DNA from: Urechidicola vernalis
GTDB taxonomy: Bacteria > Bacteroidota > Bacteroidia > Flavobacteriales > Flavobacteriaceae
DNA: 64,000 nt
NCBI RefSeq assembly: GCF_031846385.1
Contig: NZ_JAVRHV010000001.1
Coordinates: forward strand, 1,126,275-1,190,274
Reading direction: 5' to 3'
Below are positions 27,455 to 34,976 of this stretch, one piece after another. The position numbers were made by a program, and so were the translations under genes. Position 1 is the stretch's first letter. Every line of letters starts with the position of its first letter. The notes under the pieces were generated by a model that was not told the DNA's origin, searched no databases, and worked only from the letters and a program-made list of their open reading frames with translations.

Positions 27455-27497
27455 TAGGGTTGTAGGGTTGTAGGGTTGTAGGGTTGTAGGGTTGTAG
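27455..27497. repeat. Octamer tandem repeat TAGGGTTG x5.4
   Basis: Five perfect copies of TAGGGTTG run from 27455 to 27494, plus TAG. A degenerate copy precedes them (GCAGGGTTT). It lies in the upstream region of the secreted protein gene that starts at 27364. Confidence 0.95.
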
Positions 27498-27684
27498 AGA
27501 AGACTATAAAAAAGAAATTCAAGTTCTTCAACTAACTTTTGAGGTATATTGAGACAACTAATATACATATAAAAAAATAATTACAAGCATCTAACTGATT
27601 TCAAATAGTTTAACATCTAAATTTCCAACTCATTACTTTCATATTAGCTTTTAAATTAATTTTTAAATACCGGATATAAAGCAT

Positions 27685-27713
27685 AAAAAAATCCTACTAT
27701 TTCTAATAGGATT
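27685..27713 (-). terminator. Minus-strand terminator (type A variant)
   Basis: Same as the hairpin at 23154-23184 with one base changed (TAATAGGATT instead of TAGTAGGATT), which leaves one G-U pair in minus-strand RNA. The loop is again GAAA, and six or more T follow. It serves the MORN-repeat gene (stop at 27794). Confidence 0.8.
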
Positions 27714-27714
27714 T

Positions 27715-27732
27715 ACTTTGGTGGGCAATTAG
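27715..27732. repeat. tRNA-Val tail-like sequence, copy 2
   Basis: ACTTTGGTGGGCAATTAG is identical, 18 of 18 bases, to the copy at 29794-29811. It shares GGTGGGCAAT with the end of tRNA-Val at 37467-37476. Confidence 0.65.
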
Positions 27733-27793
27733 AGATCATTCCATATTTCCTAGAAACCTCATTTTGAGAGAAGAAAAGTCTACTCGTTTTACT

Positions 27794-28573
27794 CTATTGT
27801 TGCACTCCATTTTTCCAAGTTTCTTCTCTGTCCAAGGAGCCATTTTCATTGTAAAAAATATGAGCGCCATCCATTTTACCATCTATAAACGTCGCCTTTC
27901 TCTTTAATTTTCCATTTATAAACCATTCTCTAGTTAGTCCTTCTGGGTTAGAGTTTTTAAAATTTACATCCGTTTCTAATTGTCCATTTTCATACCACGA
28001 TTTCATTGACCCCTCCATTATGCCATCAATAAAATTGGACTCGCCTTGAGGCTGACCATTCTCATGCCAAGATTTCGTTAACCCATTTTCTTTACCATCT
28101 TTATAGTAAACTTCACTATTTAACTGCCCATTTTTATACCATACTTTTGTTAATCCATTTTCTTTATCATCTATAAAGTTAGATTTACCATGTAATTGTC
28201 CATCATTATACCAGCCTCGCGTAAGCCCTTCTCTTTTGCCATCTTTAATGTAGGATTCGCTTTCCAACTGCCCATTTTCATGCCACACCTTTGATATTCC
28301 ATATTCAACACCATCTTTAAAACTTCTTTCCTCTCTTACCTGTCCATTTTCAAACCACATTTTCCTAACCCCATTTAATTTACCATTAGCATAATTACCA
28401 AATGACCTTTTATCACCATTGTCAAAATACTCAATAATTTCACCTGTCACTATAGTAGAATCACTTTTTAAATAGACTATAGACTCTGTTTCTTCAATAT
28501 TATATACATTTTTAGCTGGCCCTAAACAAACCAAAGGCACTAAAAAAATAATTATTGTAAATAACTGTTTCAT
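27794..28573 (-). CDS. MORN-repeat (YwqK-like) secreted protein
   Basis: A 259-residue protein with a Sec signal. From residue ~50 it contains about nine MORN-type repeats of ~23 residues with the core G....WYENGQL..E..F.DG (for example GLTKVWYKNGQLNSEVYYKDG). Such proteins are often labelled YwqK-family antitoxin in databases, but the signal peptide argues for an envelope protein. Its N-terminal stretch VYLKSDSTIVTGEIIEYFD resembles VYLKKDTTLMTGRVVKYNR in the gene 4 bp upstream. No toxin partner is evident. Confidence 0.8.
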   Translation of the reverse strand: MKQLFTIIIFLVPLVCLGPAKNVYNIEETESIVYLKSDSTIVTGEIIEYFDNGDKRSFGNYANGKLNGVRKMWFENGQVREERSFKDGVEYGISKVWHENGQLESESYIKDGKREGLTRGWYNDGQLHGKSNFIDDKENGLTKVWYKNGQLNSEVYYKDGKENGLTKSWHENGQPQGESNFIDGIMEGSMKSWYENGQLETDVNFKNSNPEGLTREWFINGKLKRKATFIDGKMDGAHIFYNENGSLDREETWKNGVQQ

Positions 28574-28577
28574 AGTT

Positions 28578-28946
28578 TTATTTATTTTCTACTACCGACT
28601 TCAATATTTCCGTTAAAATTTTCCCCTTTCCATTTGACTTATCTTCACCTGGTTCTGGGTTTTTAAAATTAACATCTATCCATCCCAATTCATCAGGCAT
28701 CCCATCAACAACTAAAATTACTCTTTTTAATTTTCCTTTTCTATTATATTTAACCACTCTACCTGTCATTAGAGTCGTATCTTTCTTTAGATATACTAAT
28801 TCATCTATTTGAAGTATCTTCTTTACATCAACATCATACTCACTAACAAAATTTTGGTCTAAACTCCTAAACTTATTGTTAGTACTATTTTGCCCAAAAA
28901 AACTTAAACAGTAAAACATTATTACAAATGAGAATACCTTTTTCAT
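28578..28946 (-). CDS. Short secreted protein, MORN-lacking paralogue of the next gene
   Basis: The ATG at 28946 gives a signal peptide (MKKVFSFVIMFYCLSFFGQ) and a 122-residue protein; an upstream ATG at 28982 would place 12 extra residues before it. The segment VYLKKDTTLMTGRVVKYNRKG matches the N-terminal part of the downstream MORN-repeat protein, but the repeats are missing. The C-terminus is Lys/Glu-rich. Spacing to the MORN gene is 4 bp, so the two form an operon. It may be a truncated duplicate or a dedicated partner. Confidence 0.65.
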   Translation of the reverse strand: MKKVFSFVIMFYCLSFFGQNSTNNKFRSLDQNFVSEYDVDVKKILQIDELVYLKKDTTLMTGRVVKYNRKGKLKRVILVVDGMPDELGWIDVNFKNPEPGEDKSNGKGKILTEILKSVVENK

Positions 28947-29054
28947 CTTTAAAATTAAAACACTAAGGTAATAAAAATACAAGATATCTCCTTAAAAGCT
29001 TAAGTATGAGTCGATTTAACAACAAAACTGATGAAGTGAGAATGTTTTTTGCAT

Positions 29055-29083
29055 AAAAAAAGCCTCCATTTCTGGAAGCTTTT
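29055..29083 (-). terminator. Orphan minus-strand terminator (type B)
   Basis: AAAAAAAGCCTCCA, loop TTTC, TGGAAGCTTTT. The C/A plus-strand mismatch is a G-U pair in minus-strand RNA, the loop is GAAA, and a seven-T run follows. No minus-strand gene ends here: the nearest minus-strand gene to the right ends at 29808 beyond its own terminator. A partial tail TTAGGTG follows at 29083-29089. Confidence 0.7.
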
Positions 29084-29204
29084 AGGTGTAATCTAAGATT
29101 AAGTTATTGTATTCTTAAAGATTATACCTTTTTACTGTCAAATCGAAGTAGTTATAATACTTTATGCGTTAAGAAATAAGCCATTTATAGGGATTCCATT
29201 GCTA

Positions 29205-29237
29205 TTTGTATATTTTATTAAATTAGTGTTATGTTTG
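29205..29237 (+). promoter_or_regulatory. Promoter of the excalibur-like gene
   Basis: TTTG at 29205-29208, spacer of 21, then TATGTTTG at 29230-29237 (exact TAnnTTTG). A second -7-like box TACATTTG is at 29242-29249. The implied leader is about 145 nt and includes the inverted repeats at 29312-29345. Confidence 0.5.
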
Positions 29238-29311
29238 TTTATACATTTGGACTAGTTGTGATACTTTTTTTAGTCCCCAATTCAGACTTTTAATTTCATA
29301 CATAATACCCC

Positions 29312-29345
29312 CACAACAAATTGTTGTGCCGTTATTTTTTAACGG
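29312..29345 (+). promoter_or_regulatory. Adjacent inverted repeats in a leader
   Basis: CACAACAA-A-TTGTTGTG (29312-29328) is a perfect 8-bp palindrome with a single central base. It is directly followed by CCGTTA-TTTTT-TAACGG (29329-29345), a 6-bp hairpin. Both are 45-78 bp before the ATG at 29390. The first looks like a dimeric repressor site; the second could be a leader hairpin. Confidence 0.5.
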
Positions 29346-29389
29346 GGCAAATGGAATGAATTTTATTTAATAACCAAATTTTATATACA

Positions 29390-29686
29390 ATGAAAAAAAC
29401 AGTGAAATTTTTAAGTGGTACAGCATTAGCAGTATCTATTGCATTTGTTGGGTTTAGTTCTTTTACAACTCCAGCACCAGAAGAAGGGAATGATTGTGGA
29501 TGTCCTCCAGAATGGATAGTTGCTGATTTCGTAGAAGAAGGATGGCGTTTAGACAACCCTAATATTTTAAAAAGAGATAAGAATGGAGACGGTGTGCTTT
29601 GCTTAAAGTATATAGATGGTGAAGGAAATACTGAAAGTGGTAAGCCAGGAAAAGTATGGAAAGACAACAACCAACCTTGTAAATAA
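29390..29686 (+). CDS. Small secreted excalibur-like protein
   Basis: A 98-residue protein with a Sec signal (FLSGTALAVSIAFVGFSSF). The mature part has a Cys pair (CGCPPEW) and the motif KRDKNGDGVLCLKY, the D.NGDG..C calcium-loop pattern of excalibur domains, plus a C-terminal Cys. The role is unknown. It is transcribed alone, from the promoter at 29205, and ends at a strong terminator. Confidence 0.7.
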   Translation: MKKTVKFLSGTALAVSIAFVGFSSFTTPAPEEGNDCGCPPEWIVADFVEEGWRLDNPNILKRDKNGDGVLCLKYIDGEGNTESGKPGKVWKDNNQPCK

Positions 29687-29719
29687 TAATCTTAAAGGAA
29701 TCTATAGATTTTCTTTGAA

Positions 29720-29760
29720 AAAAATAAAACCAATCATAGCAATATGGTTGGTTTTATTTT
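29720..29760 (+). terminator. Terminator of the excalibur-like gene
   Basis: AAAATAAAACCAATCATA and TATGGTTGGTTTTATTTT pair over 18 positions with one U-G pair and loop GCAA. It lies 34 bp after the stop at 29686. Confidence 0.85.
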
Positions 29761-29762
29761 AC

Positions 29763-29792
29763 AAAAAAAAGCCTCCATTTCTGGAAGCTTTT
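29763..29792 (-). terminator. Minus-strand terminator (type B) after the MocA-like gene
   Basis: Same hairpin as at 29055 and 37431 (GCCTCCA, TTTC, TGGAAGC with flanking A and T runs). It is 16 bp after the stop codon of the MocA-like gene. Confidence 0.8.
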
Positions 29793-29793
29793 A

Positions 29794-29811
29794 ACTTTGG
29801 TGGGCAATTAG
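29794..29811. repeat. tRNA-Val tail-like sequence, copy 3 (candidate att site)
   Basis: ACTTTGGTGGGCAATTAG. Together with the terminator before it, the ~49-bp unit 29763-29811 is almost the same as 37431-37479 beside tRNA-Val, differing by a one-base length change and two or three substitutions. The TAA stop of the MocA-like gene (29810-29808) is inside it. Confidence 0.65.
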
Positions 29812-30401
29812 ATTTTATCAAAAAATTTATTGTATTCCTCTTGAGTATCAATATCTATTAGTTCATCACCCCCGAAAACTAGTTTGATTTTATTTGCTTG
29901 CTCTCTTATTAACTGTTTAGCACCAAAATCACCTTTCAACTTTATCAATTCATTAAAATAAACGCTGGGAAATAACACTGGAGGACCTTGAATATTATCT
30001 TTAGAACTTGATACAATTATATGTTTTCCCGTTACATTAAATGAATCAATCATTTTCATCAAAAAAGACTTAGTTAGTAAAGGCTGATCAACTAAAGCTA
30101 CACAAACACCATCAAAAGTTGGAGTTTTTTTTAACATCTCTACCAAACCAAAAGAAATTGATGACCCCATCCCATCTTTCCAATTTCTATTTGTGAATAT
30201 TGTGATTGGTTTCATTTTTATGTGTTCTTGTATTTCGTTTGAATATGCTCCAAGAACAACAGTAACAGGAAAGTTTAATGCTAATAATATATTTATTTGA
30301 TGTTCAATTAAAGTAGTATTTCTCCAAGGCAGTAATTGTTTTGGCCTCCCCATTCTGCTAGACGATCCTGCTGCTAAAAGTAAAATTTTTACATTACTCA
30401 T
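29808..30401 (-). CDS. MocA/MobA-like molybdenum cofactor nucleotidyltransferase
   Basis: A 197-residue NTP-transferase fold. The N-terminus LLLAAGSSSRMGRPKQLLPW is the classic nucleotide-binding signature; VALVDQPLL is the metal/substrate loop and FNVTGKHIIV with GPPVLFPS the later conserved strand. MocA and relatives add CMP or GMP to molybdopterin for molybdenum hydroxylases. Context agrees: XdhC overlaps its start by 8 bp, and a molybdenum hydroxylase lies upstream. The stop codon falls in the tail repeat at 29794-29811, so the natural C-terminus may have been altered at an element border. Confidence 0.85.
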   Translation of the reverse strand: MSNVKILLLAAGSSSRMGRPKQLLPWRNTTLIEHQINILLALNFPVTVVLGAYSNEIQEHIKMKPITIFTNRNWKDGMGSSISFGLVEMLKKTPTFDGVCVALVDQPLLTKSFLMKMIDSFNVTGKHIIVSSSKDNIQGPPVLFPSVYFNELIKLKGDFGAKQLIREQANKIKLVFGGDELIDIDTQEEYNKFFDKI

Positions 30402-31410
30402 GGATATGTCCTTTCTTATCTTTTAAAAATATTGGCTGCTTATTTCTAATGACTGATAAAATCTCGGCTAAAATAGACAACGCAATTTCAGAAGCACTTT
30501 CTGCTCCAATATCAACCCCCATTGGTCCATAAATATTCTCAAAAAATTCTGGCTCGACATCGGGTAAATACTCTACTAATTTTGAAAAAATTCGTTCCCT
30601 ACGATGTGAAGGCCCTAATAATCCCATGTAACATGGATTAACATCTTTTAGTGCCATGAGGTATTGAATATCTTTGTTAAAGCTATGAGTCATCAATACG
30701 ACCGCAGTTTCATTATCAAACTTACTTGTATCAATATTTTCATAAATGGGTGTATTCAAACTTATGGCCCCCTTAAAATACTCCAATGATTTGGCCTCAT
30801 CTGGAGGAGCAATAATATGTACTTGCCAACCAATTTGGGTCGCCATTTTACATAATTGGACTGCGTCGTGCTCCGCACCAAAAATATATAGTTGAAAAAT
30901 TGGTGAAAAGGATTGAGAAAAACAATCAAATTCATCCTTATTACTAACCTCAACACATTGAGTTAAAGAATAGGACCTATCATTTATAATTAGTTGAGAA
31001 CCTAAACCAATAAGAGTATCACCTTCCATTTTAAAATACGACTCGCAATTAAAAGTTGTACGTGAATTGAGGACCTCTTCAAATGCATATATAAATTCAT
31101 TCGATAGTGACAATGGCTCTAGAAGTATATACAAAATACCTTCGCAACCCAATCGAAACCGCCCATCGTAACTCATTAATTTTGATTCATGAGTTTCAAA
31201 AACACTTTTGGCCTGAAATAATACTTCTTTTTCCACACAACCTCCACTTACTGCACCAACCCAATTTCCTTTTTCGCTTAATAGCATTCGAACTCCTGGC
31301 CTTCGATAAGAAGATCCTTTTAATGAAACTACTGTTGCCAAAACAACATTAACACCTTGCTGTTTCCAAATTATTCCTGCATTTATAAGTTCTTTAAACT
31401 CATGTGTCAT
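30394..31410 (-). CDS. XdhC/CoxI family molybdenum hydroxylase maturation factor
   Basis: A 338-residue protein. The N-terminal XdhC_CoxI domain is clear (LATVVSLKGSSYRRPGVRML, GAVSGGCVEKEV). The C-terminal Rossmann part (LYIFGAEHDAVQLCKMATQ, TAVVLMTHSFNKD, YMGLLGPSHRRERI) is the XdhC_C domain. XdhC proteins bind the molybdenum cofactor, promote its sulfuration and hand it to xanthine-dehydrogenase-family enzymes. Located between IorB-like (110 bp upstream) and MocA-like (overlapping), so it is part of the same maturation cassette. Confidence 0.9.
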   Translation of the reverse strand: MTHEFKELINAGIIWKQQGVNVVLATVVSLKGSSYRRPGVRMLLSEKGNWVGAVSGGCVEKEVLFQAKSVFETHESKLMSYDGRFRLGCEGILYILLEPLSLSNEFIYAFEEVLNSRTTFNCESYFKMEGDTLIGLGSQLIINDRSYSLTQCVEVSNKDEFDCFSQSFSPIFQLYIFGAEHDAVQLCKMATQIGWQVHIIAPPDEAKSLEYFKGAISLNTPIYENIDTSKFDNETAVVLMTHSFNKDIQYLMALKDVNPCYMGLLGPSHRRERIFSKLVEYLPDVEPEFFENIYGPMGVDIGAESASEIALSILAEILSVIRNKQPIFLKDKKGHIHE

Positions 31411-31519
31411 AATTTAATTTGTAATCGAATTGATAAATGAAGTTTGGGAGTATACATTGGAAAATTTTAAACCAAAAACTCATTTTTGTCATTTAAAGCT
31501 AATCTCTATAGATAACTTA

Positions 31520-33775
31520 TCAACCTTTAATCTCTCTGTTTTTTAAAAAAGGTTGTTCGTAATATCTTTCCCCATTCGCTTTATACATTGCGTTGGCCAA
31601 CGCTCCAAAAATAGGTGGAAATGGAGGCTCTCCCATTCCTGTTGGATTTATTTCGTTCTTCACAAAATGAACATCAATTTCTTTAGGTGCTTCACTCATT
31701 CTTATCATCCTATAGTCATGAAAGTTATTTTTCTCTGGAGTCCCGTTTTTAAAAGTCATTTCTCCAAACATTGCATTTCCAATTCCATCAATTATTGCAC
31801 CTTCTGCCATATTTTTTGCCGCATCAGGATTTACAACTATACCACAATCTATAGCACAACTAACCTTTTGAACCACAGGATTGCCATTTTCTATTTCAAC
31901 ATCTAAAACATGTGCCGCGTAGGTACTATGGCAGAAATAGGCAGATACACCTCGTTTTAAATTAGAATTATCTTCATTCCAATTAGATTTTTCTCTCACT
32001 AAATCAAGTACTCCTGCATAACGCTTCGCATCGTAATCATTTCTTTTACCAACTGGGTTTTCTTCCGCCTTTTTTAACAAATCTAACCGGAATTGTATTG
32101 GATCTTTTCCTAATTCTTCAGCGACTTCATCTAAAAAGGATTGCTCTGCTCCTGCCATAAAGTTAGAACGTGGAGCCCTAAATGCCCCAATAGAAATATT
32201 AGAATTTATTGACCAGTCTTCTGCAAGGTAATTATCAATTGCACCAGCAGGAAAACGGTTTGCAAACAATGGACTTTCTGGAATGCCCCCTGCTTTTACA
32301 TGAAATGCGATTAATTCATTCTTGTCGTTTATAGCAGCTCTATAAGTTGCCTGATACATTGGTCTGTATATACCATTGGTCATATCATCTTCTCTAGAAT
32401 AAATCAATTTTATTGGTTCATTTACTTTTTTGGAAATCAAAGCAGCCTCCACTACATAACTAGCATAGGCTTTACGACCAAACCCACCTCCCATACGAGT
32501 TATATCCATATGTATGTTCTCCTCTGGTATTTCAAGACTTGCGGCCAAAGTGGGTATAATAAATGCAGGTATTTGAAGCGGAGTAGCAAGATGTACATTA
32601 TCTCCTTTAAAATGTGCAAATGAATTAATTGGCTCCATACAATTATGAGCTAAAAAAGGAGCTGAGTAACTTCTTTCAATAATTTTAGATGCACTTTTGA
32701 AATTCGCCTCAGGATTACCATCTTTTCTAACAATTCTACCTGGTTTTGAAGCCAGTAAATCTATTTGTAATTTATGCTCTGTGGTAGATTCTAGCCCTGA
32801 TGGAACTGTTTTAGAACTTGTATTTCCTCTAAATCCTTTTGTGATTTCTGAATAAGTATCAAATTGTTTCCATTCAACTTTTAACTTATTTTTTGCCTGC
32901 ATAACCTCCCATGTAGAATTACCTACAATTGCCACAACTTCAGGAAATGCATTGGTATCAAATCCACCTTTTTCAAAACCATCCTTATAACTTTTTATGG
33001 ATACAACATCTTTGATTCCAGGCATCTTTTTCACTTCTGAAGCATCGAAAGATTTCAAAGTCATTCCAAATGCTGGTGGATGTTCAATCATAGCAATCTT
33101 CATTCCTTCTTTCTTATAATCCAAACCAAACATAGGTTGCCCTGTTACTATTTTAGGACCATCTACATTCTTTTGAGAGGTACCAATTAAATTAAATTCA
33201 TTTACATCTTTTAAAACTACCTCCTCAGGCACTGGCATTTGAGCAGCGATTGATGCCATCTCGCCATACTCTGCAGACAATCCTGTAGATTCATGATAAA
33301 GTATTCCTTTTTCAGTCGTAATTTCTTGAATTGACACATTCCAAGTTTGAGCTGCCGCAGCCATCAACATTTGTCTAGCCGAAGCACCTACCATTCTTAA
33401 TGGTTCCCACCTAGACATTATTCCTCTACTACCCCCTGTAAATTGCATCCCAAAATTACTCGGATGATATGGTGCTTGTTCTACAAGAACTTTCTTCCAA
33501 TCTAAATCAAGTTCTTCTGCTATTAACATTGGCATGGAAGTACGAACATTTTGACCAAACTCTGGATTAGGGCTAATTATTGTAGCCACACCATTCTCGC
33601 CAATTTTTAAATACGAATTAATTTCAAACCATTCTTTAGGCATCTCCATTACTTCCTTAATTGGTTTAGTTTGGCACCCTGTTAGCCAGCTAAAACCAAG
33701 CATCATTCCTCCACCTGCCACTGCAGTTGTCTTTAAAAAAGACCGTCTTCCATATTGTGTTTTTAATAGTGTCAT
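31520..33775 (-). CDS. Molybdopterin-binding subunit of an isoquinoline-oxidoreductase-type hydroxylase
   Basis: A 751-residue protein of the xanthine dehydrogenase family, IorB type. The N-terminus GRRSFLKTTAVAGGG is a Tat signal, ending near a Cys in WLTGCQTK that may be lipidated, so the enzyme is exported folded with cofactor. The cofactor motifs are TRMGGGFGRKAYASY, IGAFRAPRSNFMAGAEQSFLDE and the C-terminal TGMGEPPFPP with the catalytic Glu. The small [2Fe-2S] subunit is encoded 48 bp upstream. Likely oxidises an N-heterocycle or aldehyde in the periplasm. No cytochrome c electron acceptor is encoded nearby, although family members often have one. Confidence 0.9.
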   Translation of the reverse strand: MTLLKTQYGRRSFLKTTAVAGGGMMLGFSWLTGCQTKPIKEVMEMPKEWFEINSYLKIGENGVATIISPNPEFGQNVRTSMPMLIAEELDLDWKKVLVEQAPYHPSNFGMQFTGGSRGIMSRWEPLRMVGASARQMLMAAAAQTWNVSIQEITTEKGILYHESTGLSAEYGEMASIAAQMPVPEEVVLKDVNEFNLIGTSQKNVDGPKIVTGQPMFGLDYKKEGMKIAMIEHPPAFGMTLKSFDASEVKKMPGIKDVVSIKSYKDGFEKGGFDTNAFPEVVAIVGNSTWEVMQAKNKLKVEWKQFDTYSEITKGFRGNTSSKTVPSGLESTTEHKLQIDLLASKPGRIVRKDGNPEANFKSASKIIERSYSAPFLAHNCMEPINSFAHFKGDNVHLATPLQIPAFIIPTLAASLEIPEENIHMDITRMGGGFGRKAYASYVVEAALISKKVNEPIKLIYSREDDMTNGIYRPMYQATYRAAINDKNELIAFHVKAGGIPESPLFANRFPAGAIDNYLAEDWSINSNISIGAFRAPRSNFMAGAEQSFLDEVAEELGKDPIQFRLDLLKKAEENPVGKRNDYDAKRYAGVLDLVREKSNWNEDNSNLKRGVSAYFCHSTYAAHVLDVEIENGNPVVQKVSCAIDCGIVVNPDAAKNMAEGAIIDGIGNAMFGEMTFKNGTPEKNNFHDYRMIRMSEAPKEIDVHFVKNEINPTGMGEPPFPPIFGALANAMYKANGERYYEQPFLKNREIKG

Positions 33776-33823
33776 TGTACTAACTTTTGAAATTAAAAAT
33801 GATTTTAGACTTAATTTAAGCCC

Positions 33824-34282
33824 TTAAGAATTTTCAGCAGCGGTTTTAATTGCTGATTTGATTCTAGTATAAGTTCCACATCTGCAAATATTACCGTTCA
33901 TTGCACCTTCAATTTCCTCATCATTTGGATTCGGATTTTCTTTTAAAAATGCACTGGCATTCATTATTTGACCAGTCTGACAATAACCGCACTGAGCCAC
34001 ATCATGTTCTAACCAAGCTTTTTGAACGGGATGATTTCCATCCTCTGACAATCCTTCAATAGTTACTACGCTCTGATCTCCAATAGATGATATTGGAACT
34101 ATACAAGATCTAATAGCCTTATTATTTAAATGAACTGTACACGCACCACATTGCGCTATTCCACATCCGTATTTAGTTCCTACCAATCCTAAATGATCTC
34201 TTAACACCCATAAAAGAGGCGTAGAATTATCAACATCTATTTGATGCTTTTTTCCATTAATTTTTAAGTTGAATATTGCCAT
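33824..34282 (-). CDS. [2Fe-2S] subunit of the molybdenum hydroxylase (IorA-like)
   Basis: A 152-residue protein with two iron-sulfur domains. The plant-type ferredoxin domain has CGIAQCGACTVHL and a later Cys (IRSC). The helical domain has CGYCQTGQIM and GNICRCGTY. The length and the RDHLGLVGTKYGCG start are typical of IorA-like small subunits. It has no signal of its own, so it would be carried across the membrane with the Tat-tagged large subunit encoded next. Confidence 0.93.
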   Translation of the reverse strand: MAIFNLKINGKKHQIDVDNSTPLLWVLRDHLGLVGTKYGCGIAQCGACTVHLNNKAIRSCIVPISSIGDQSVVTIEGLSEDGNHPVQKAWLEHDVAQCGYCQTGQIMNASAFLKENPNPNDEEIEGAMNGNICRCGTYTRIKSAIKTAAENS

Positions 34283-34342
34283 AATTGATTCTTTTAATCA
34301 TAATTCATAAAATTAAATAACATCTTTAATCATTCATAGAAT

Positions 34343-34795
34343 TTATTGCTCAATTTTATGAGTATCTCTAACTTTACTAAAAGTTAAATTCAATAATTTC
34401 CATGCACTTCCTACCTTTTTATATACTTCAGTTACCGTAAATTCATTTGTTACATCGGTTCCCCTTACATGAGCTAAAAGTGTAATTCTATTCCAAAGTA
34501 TCGCCGTGTCATTATCAAATAGTTCAACTGCCACATCATGTACATCAGTCTTCTGATACCATATACTTCCACTTTTAATAATCTCTAACTCGCGTTTCTT
34601 TTTCCAAGAACCACTCATATGAACAAATTTAGATTTGTCATGAAATAAGACCGCCAATTCTTCCACATTCTTTTCTGACATCCAATCCCATTTAGATTTG
34701 GAAAGTTCAATAATTTCATCCTCAACTTTGCTATTTTGAGCAAATGAATTAACACTCATTACAAGCAAACAAACTCCTATCAATAATATTCTCAT
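34343..34795 (-). CDS. Secreted NTF2-like (SnoaL/DUF4440) protein
   Basis: A 150-residue protein with a Sec signal (ILLIGVCLLVMSVNSFAQ). The remainder fits the NTF2-like fold: SKWDWMSEKNVEELAVLFHDKSKFVHMSG, DVAVELFDNDTAILWNRI, TEVYKKVGSAWKLLNLTFSKV. It is the first gene of the minus-strand hydroxylase operon (60 bp before the small subunit). A substrate-binding or detoxifying role linked to the hydroxylase is possible but not shown. Confidence 0.8.
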   Translation of the reverse strand: MRILLIGVCLLVMSVNSFAQNSKVEDEIIELSKSKWDWMSEKNVEELAVLFHDKSKFVHMSGSWKKKRELEIIKSGSIWYQKTDVHDVAVELFDNDTAILWNRITLLAHVRGTDVTNEFTVTEVYKKVGSAWKLLNLTFSKVRDTHKIEQ

Positions 34796-34976
34796 TTTTT
34801 TAAATTTTTAAAGTGTTAATACAACTACAAGGTTTCACTTTGTAAATATCTAATTCATTCAGCAATAAATTTGTACCCAAATTACTGAAAAACATACCAC
34901 TATAACTGAAACTTCTGATTGAACAAAATAACATCTAATGATTTATAGTATATTTAGTGCTTAATGTATAGCATTT

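Larger units (their letters stand above)
27365..27793. other. 429-bp intergenic stretch with a short tandem repeat and a terminator
   Basis: Contains the octamer repeat at 27455-27497, a minus-strand terminator with tRNA-like tail at 27685-27732 and otherwise AT-rich sequence without a credible reading frame. Confidence 0.6.
28947..29389. other. Intergenic stretch with terminator, promoter and structured leader
   Basis: Holds an orphan minus-strand terminator (29055-29083), a plus-strand promoter (29205-29237) and two inverted repeats (29312-29345) in the leader of the excalibur-like gene. No convincing gene is seen; a 20-codon plus-strand frame starting at 29231 was not accepted. Confidence 0.55.

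Noticed and set aside
27794..28573. MORN-repeat gene as the antitoxin of a toxin-antitoxin pair
   Set aside because: It has a signal peptide and no toxin-like neighbour; the antitoxin label is a database habit for this repeat family.
29231..29293. 20-codon hydrophobic frame before the excalibur-like gene
   Set aside because: Too short, overlaps the promoter, no sign of conservation available.
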